A stretch of 34,630 nucleotides of DNA from an uncultured Lentisphaeria bacterium. Its GTDB lineage: Bacteria > Verrucomicrobiota > Lentisphaeria > Oligosphaerales > Oligosphaeraceae. The stretch covers positions 1 to 34,630 of the forward strand of contig CALZPA010000007.1 of assembly GCA_945827525.1 (NCBI GenBank). Reading direction: 5' to 3'. Both the position numbers and the translations under genes were made by a program. Every line of letters starts with the position of its first letter. The stretch's first letter is position 1. The notes beneath the pieces are model-generated. The model saw only the letters and a list, made by a program, of their open reading frames with translations, was not told the DNA's origin and did no database searches. Shown one piece after another: positions 33,301 through 34,630 of the stretch.

Positions 33301-34630
33301 CTGGACAGGAGGCGACCCGCACGCTGGTCTGGGAGTATGACCGTCTGGGGCGCCTGGTGGCCGAGCGGTCGCGCTCCGAGGTGCCGGGCGATGTCGACTA
33401 TGACTGGACGGCCAGCTACGATGAGCTGGACAACCTGGTGTCGGAGACCACGCGCACCCAGGAGGATGTGCTGACCGTCCGCTACGAGTATGACCGTGAC
33501 AACTGCCTGCTGGCCAGCCATCACGACAGCCAGCGGCGCGGAGCCTGGGACATCGCCTATGACTGGGACGCCAACGGCTGCCTCGAGCGGGAGACCGCCT
33601 CCGGCGCCGAGCGCTGGATCAGACGCTACCAGTGGAGTCCGGAGCGGCGGCTGACCCAAATGACGCTCGAGCAGGAGCTCCCCGAGCCGCGTGGCGAGCG
33701 CGTCGACTTCCTGTATGACGCCTACGGCTCCCTAAGGGGGCATCGGCGCGTCAGCACGGCACCGGGGCAGCCCGACCGCATCCGCGAGCATCGCCTCTGT
33801 CAGGAGCGGCATATCTTCAGCAAGATGCCGCGGCTCCTCGACTACGAGGTCGCCGAGGCGGACGGCGGCTTCTCCTGGCGCTCCATCCTCTGCGGGAGCT
33901 CCATGCCACTGGCCCTCGACGATGGCGCACTGCGCGAGATGCTGCTCTACCATCCGCATGGCGAGATGCGGCGGCAGGGTGAGACGCTCCGGCAGCAGAC
34001 CGCCTGGTGGAGTCCCTGGCGCGGACAGGAGACGGGGCCGGGTAGTCAGGGCGAATGGCATGAGGCCGGCTCGGGGCTCGTCTATCTCCGCAACCGGTTC
34101 TACGCCCCGAGACTCCGCCGCTTCCTCTCGCCCGATCCCGTGGACGGCATCCCACAGCAGCCTCGGACATTCCACAAGTACGCCTACTGCCACAACGATC
34201 CCGTCAACTACTGCGACCCGATGGGGACGTTTGAAATAGGAACTCTGGAGGGAGCCCTGCTAAACATAGGGCTTTCCCTGCGCAATGCCTACAGCGTGCT
34301 GGTCACCTCCAAGACCATCCTCTCATCGACATCCATACTTAATATGATGTCCATTAGCTATAGTCAGACAAAAGCCTTGACAGCTAAAAAGGAGAAGCTC
34401 AATGCCACGCTCATCGTACATGGCATTGGTCCCCACATTGGGGATGGATGGGCTGATGATATGATCAAGCTGCTGAAGAAGGGCAATACATCAAACAATC
34501 AGGACTACTATACCTTCACCTGGGGAGGCTTTATGGGGCTGCCCATGAATCCCGGCAATTTGTTCCAGACAACGAGTCGGCTGCTTGATTGTCTCCCAAT
34601 ACCCAATACGGTCATTCATTGTCAGACGCT
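27360..34630 (+). CDS. Giant exported RHS/YD-repeat protein with C-terminal toxin-like tip (3' partial)
   Basis: The frame stays open from 27342/27360 to the window end (at least 2423 codons). A signal peptide occupies about residues 1-24 (RGVVLAVMWLAGVSAFG). Next comes a degenerate transglutaminase-like domain (about 50-170: GNDWELSRAFQSLLAEEG, then WLRCRVDHFPQL), as seen at the start of some RHS proteins. Residues about 200-950 are presumably beta-rich modules. About 940-2130 carry many YD repeats (YDRLGNL, YDGQGRLARL, YDYDLASRLTAY). The RHS core terminus is clear: GLVYLRNRFYAPRLRRFLSP, then NDPVNYCDPMG at about 2286-2289. The 134 residues after it are AT-richer and contain TLIVHGIGPHIGDGW and YYTFTWGG, reminiscent of an alpha/beta-hydrolase. 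RHS shells enclose a released C-terminal toxin, so this tip is a candidate effector. Its identity is tentative because the end is missing. Confidence 0.85.
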   Translation, partial: MVRSWSWMRGVVLAVMWLAGVSAFGESQRRGLGELLRAYREQMTHLPGRMPLKGAERTLADGCGNDWELSRAFQSLLAEEGIVSELVSGEVSLDSRQVSQWLPTLDAGRCLGMTRREDGRWQVPMTWLRCRVDHFPQLSGGRPGEGGEWLEVFPGLVGADELTGEWLAADGGALARLLRAWREAGGAQEALRQACLGVWGACQSLLERQAEYGVLPEVLRGQGAVLGYRSDEVVGRRPVEVVSWRPVSSGGEEHVCELAVTVRQRGREMLCGVWDTASWESGRLELAWRDEEGRYWPSGELDGELPVYGRRLCPVLRTEGGEVCGTETGYAGQAVSVTFSLRVSGVESGTAEDERRIGDVSCYVLSHGGYVAQEEERGGEMGLMAFCARLGEELRQRLDVVERLLSLSYGESLEEGLRLSVVSVCPQGESLGDGLLNVDGYALEAGELTVRGGGRGLGLSVALAGVAVSSELVAGVCGGEVESLLGRHREAMRQGWDWSERSAGGGARCVRGGMELCWRGGEAGGVYELNWLDGRGLQRQGCRVWLRNGTLSWCQPAGFRGADCLSVSSVLTGLRAGGVWSWSPLAGELATLSAWAALEERALGRPRVRELRAEQRFATAVDEPRMWFSLAADGAEDWSLQVVDAQERVVFEERGAGGQVSFSREGTDESGRCCPDGRYEVRVTFAGAGGQVSERTELLWDTSAPEVRLLAYVGEEASERRLVVEYALEDMQAVSGTLRVLTADGGVELASVPLTSAAGIERLAVPSGAGAVCLVEVSALDAYGQLGGARSQVVLGTVFAGGQVWRPEGAAEPESASLGLAIASPVAGERVVVGVLSVRGSATFPDGRLAGGGYQLRLHGGDGRLLECVAEERDGRWCLSYSEPTAGSRREDIEMTYPLRQATVDSGELGCLDLSGLANGVYTLELVGMSGLAVDACSLEFTLDSELKSGLVEFVESDGTVRVGGLSLAVGRSYSSARRAEGDCGVGWRQTFDTFDLELLDERMEAESVDGERVSLRCGGSRDVTLTLPDGKRVTFAFELRQAGNWGFSYAAVWTPPDSCRWTLRALGNSQVTALPGMDPYWQATNPGTPLDMYDFPGYLLTGPDGSEYTFERERLGDYDATQEDGGSVSLTCYGAPRLTQVAFADGRRLILDGTQLLVAEGTGEPVPCLHLERDEHGRIIRLEGGEDETLTLAFAYDRLGNLVSCSRAIQDEPLALRRRYRYDDPRFPHLLTAIENGAGRKLASFSFNAQGRLMAVGDGEAQTSADHDVFAKVLIETDDYGNETLYRHDDRGQVTEIVYPDGGVVSLDYDQDGRETRRTDELGFVTTRDYDGEGRLTRQTNAMGGETLFEYDGQGRLARLTSPAGTQLCRRQSADGRHVEMSSSRGARMVCDSDEKGRPTRLQVSWLPQTMMVTYHDDEGTAIYDDATGNLLSASVSQEGQRQTQRLKWLDEQDHALLEHETVAEHDRQGRTQRVSDSAGNWEEWRRDEEDRLMEHRRSDGSWRRFGYDAHGRQVVVWDSAGLVTCQLHDRGGRLTLSVGPEQFELGPSGMPSGELRFSCGQEHGYDACGRQTSRRTLADVTLSLRREVDGVWSLAVAETGKALAESVTEYDLRGQAVRSVDLAGVETRMGYDGDGQLLWREDADGNRTRIEYDAAGRKVAETNPLGQKAVWSYDERGQLAEIVAPDGRSVRYDYADGQASVTGVTRTGCETIVLERSEQGLLLGAAQGELRMGYDYDLASRLTAYWDGRGQRWTLERDVLGRIVSTASPEGRQATWSYEGVSQGFSQFVDGKGNRVEMDYGSGERPTTRKRVVVGGQLAYAVEVAGADDRRLLDADGEELWGERWERDERHRRIRRWVNGRLESAYAYDDAGRLAACETPGTAFTLHYSRLGRLEACRYTRCGGRDLAAPLEVRLEYDAAGRVVAEQVGDGWRRQVAYDEGGRVRHVSVLAQGVVQLSGDYQFDEAGRRVGLQEVQLVSGQEATRTLVWEYDRLGRLVAERSRSEVPGDVDYDWTASYDELDNLVSETTRTQEDVLTVRYEYDRDNCLLASHHDSQRRGAWDIAYDWDANGCLERETASGAERWIRRYQWSPERRLTQMTLEQELPEPRGERVDFLYDAYGSLRGHRRVSTAPGQPDRIREHRLCQERHIFSKMPRLLDYEVAEADGGFSWRSILCGSSMPLALDDGALREMLLYHPHGEMRRQGETLRQQTAWWSPWRGQETGPGSQGEWHEAGSGLVYLRNRFYAPRLRRFLSPDPVDGIPQQPRTFHKYAYCHNDPVNYCDPMGTFEIGTLEGALLNIGLSLRNAYSVLVTSKTILSSTSILNMMSISYSQTKALTAKKEKLNATLIVHGIGPHIGDGWADDMIKLLKKGNTSNNQDYYTFTWGGFMGLPMNPGNLFQTTSRLLDCLPIPNTVIHCQT
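34225..34630 (+). other. Compositionally distinct RHS C-terminal tip module (partial)
   Basis: Immediately after the RHS core motif DPMG the base composition drops to near-even GC, unlike the strongly GC-rich repeat region. Codons such as ATA, AAA, TTA and CAT become common. The visible part has a hydrophobic helical stretch (about 34250-34360), then the HGIG motif (H2354 in the 27360 frame). In alpha/beta-hydrolases HG follows the first central strand and helps form the oxyanion hole. The nucleophile elbow GxSxG is not reached in this window. Confidence 0.6.

Noticed and set aside
27330-33659. 2109-codon open frame on the minus strand
   Set aside because: It is antisense to the RHS gene. 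The plus frame shows a signal peptide, YD repeats and an RHS core, while the minus translation has no recognisable domain.

Overview
The window is GC-rich DNA with a few AT-rich intergenic islands. Gene content (secreted clan GH-A glycoside hydrolases, a sugar-acid-type aldolase, twitching ATPase, D-aminoacylase, a CesT-type secretion chaperone, and large secreted toroid and RHS proteins) suggests a Gram-negative member of the Planctomycetes-Verrucomicrobia-Chlamydiae group. Lentisphaerota (Victivallales/Oligosphaerales type) is my best guess. This is inference from gene content; no rRNA or other marker gene is present.

Layout. (1) 246-4559: two tandem secreted GH50/agarase-like hydrolases in one operon, closed by a strong intrinsic terminator. 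They share a 249-bp stretch of perfect identity that looks like gene conversion. (2) 4848-10464: a 1676-residue protein whose C-terminal third contains an ABC1/UbiB/AarF-type kinase domain, followed by a small CesT-like type III secretion chaperone. I read this as an effector-chaperone pair. It is the most interesting system in the window. (3) 10557-12826: a GH39-like glycoside hydrolase and an HpcH/HpaI-family aldolase. (4) 12837-13682, minus strand: a SpoU/TrmH RNA 2'-O-methyltransferase. (5) 13952-20722: a plus-strand run of YgiQ-type radical SAM protein, a double PilT-like ATPase in a single chain, an N-acyl-D-amino-acid deacylase and an MFS transporter, closed by a strong terminator. (6) 20956-34630: a clear sigma70-like promoter and leader, then three large exported proteins. 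Two have alpha/alpha-toroid (squalene-cyclase/prenyltransferase-like) repeats; one of these carries a Pro-Glu/Gln tether. The third is a >2400-residue RHS/YD-repeat protein with a degenerate transglutaminase-like N-terminus. It runs off the window inside a compositionally distinct, alpha/beta-hydrolase-like C-terminal tip.

The regions look functionally separate: polysaccharide catabolism (1, 3), predicted host-directed secretion (2), housekeeping plus type IV pilus motility (4, 5) and a surface/exported repeat-protein system (6). Other signals are a short intergenic repeat present twice (10487 and 20747) and abrupt within-gene switches between G-ending and C-ending synonymous codons. Long antisense open frames opposite most genes are byproducts of the GC-rich coding strand and are not annotated.
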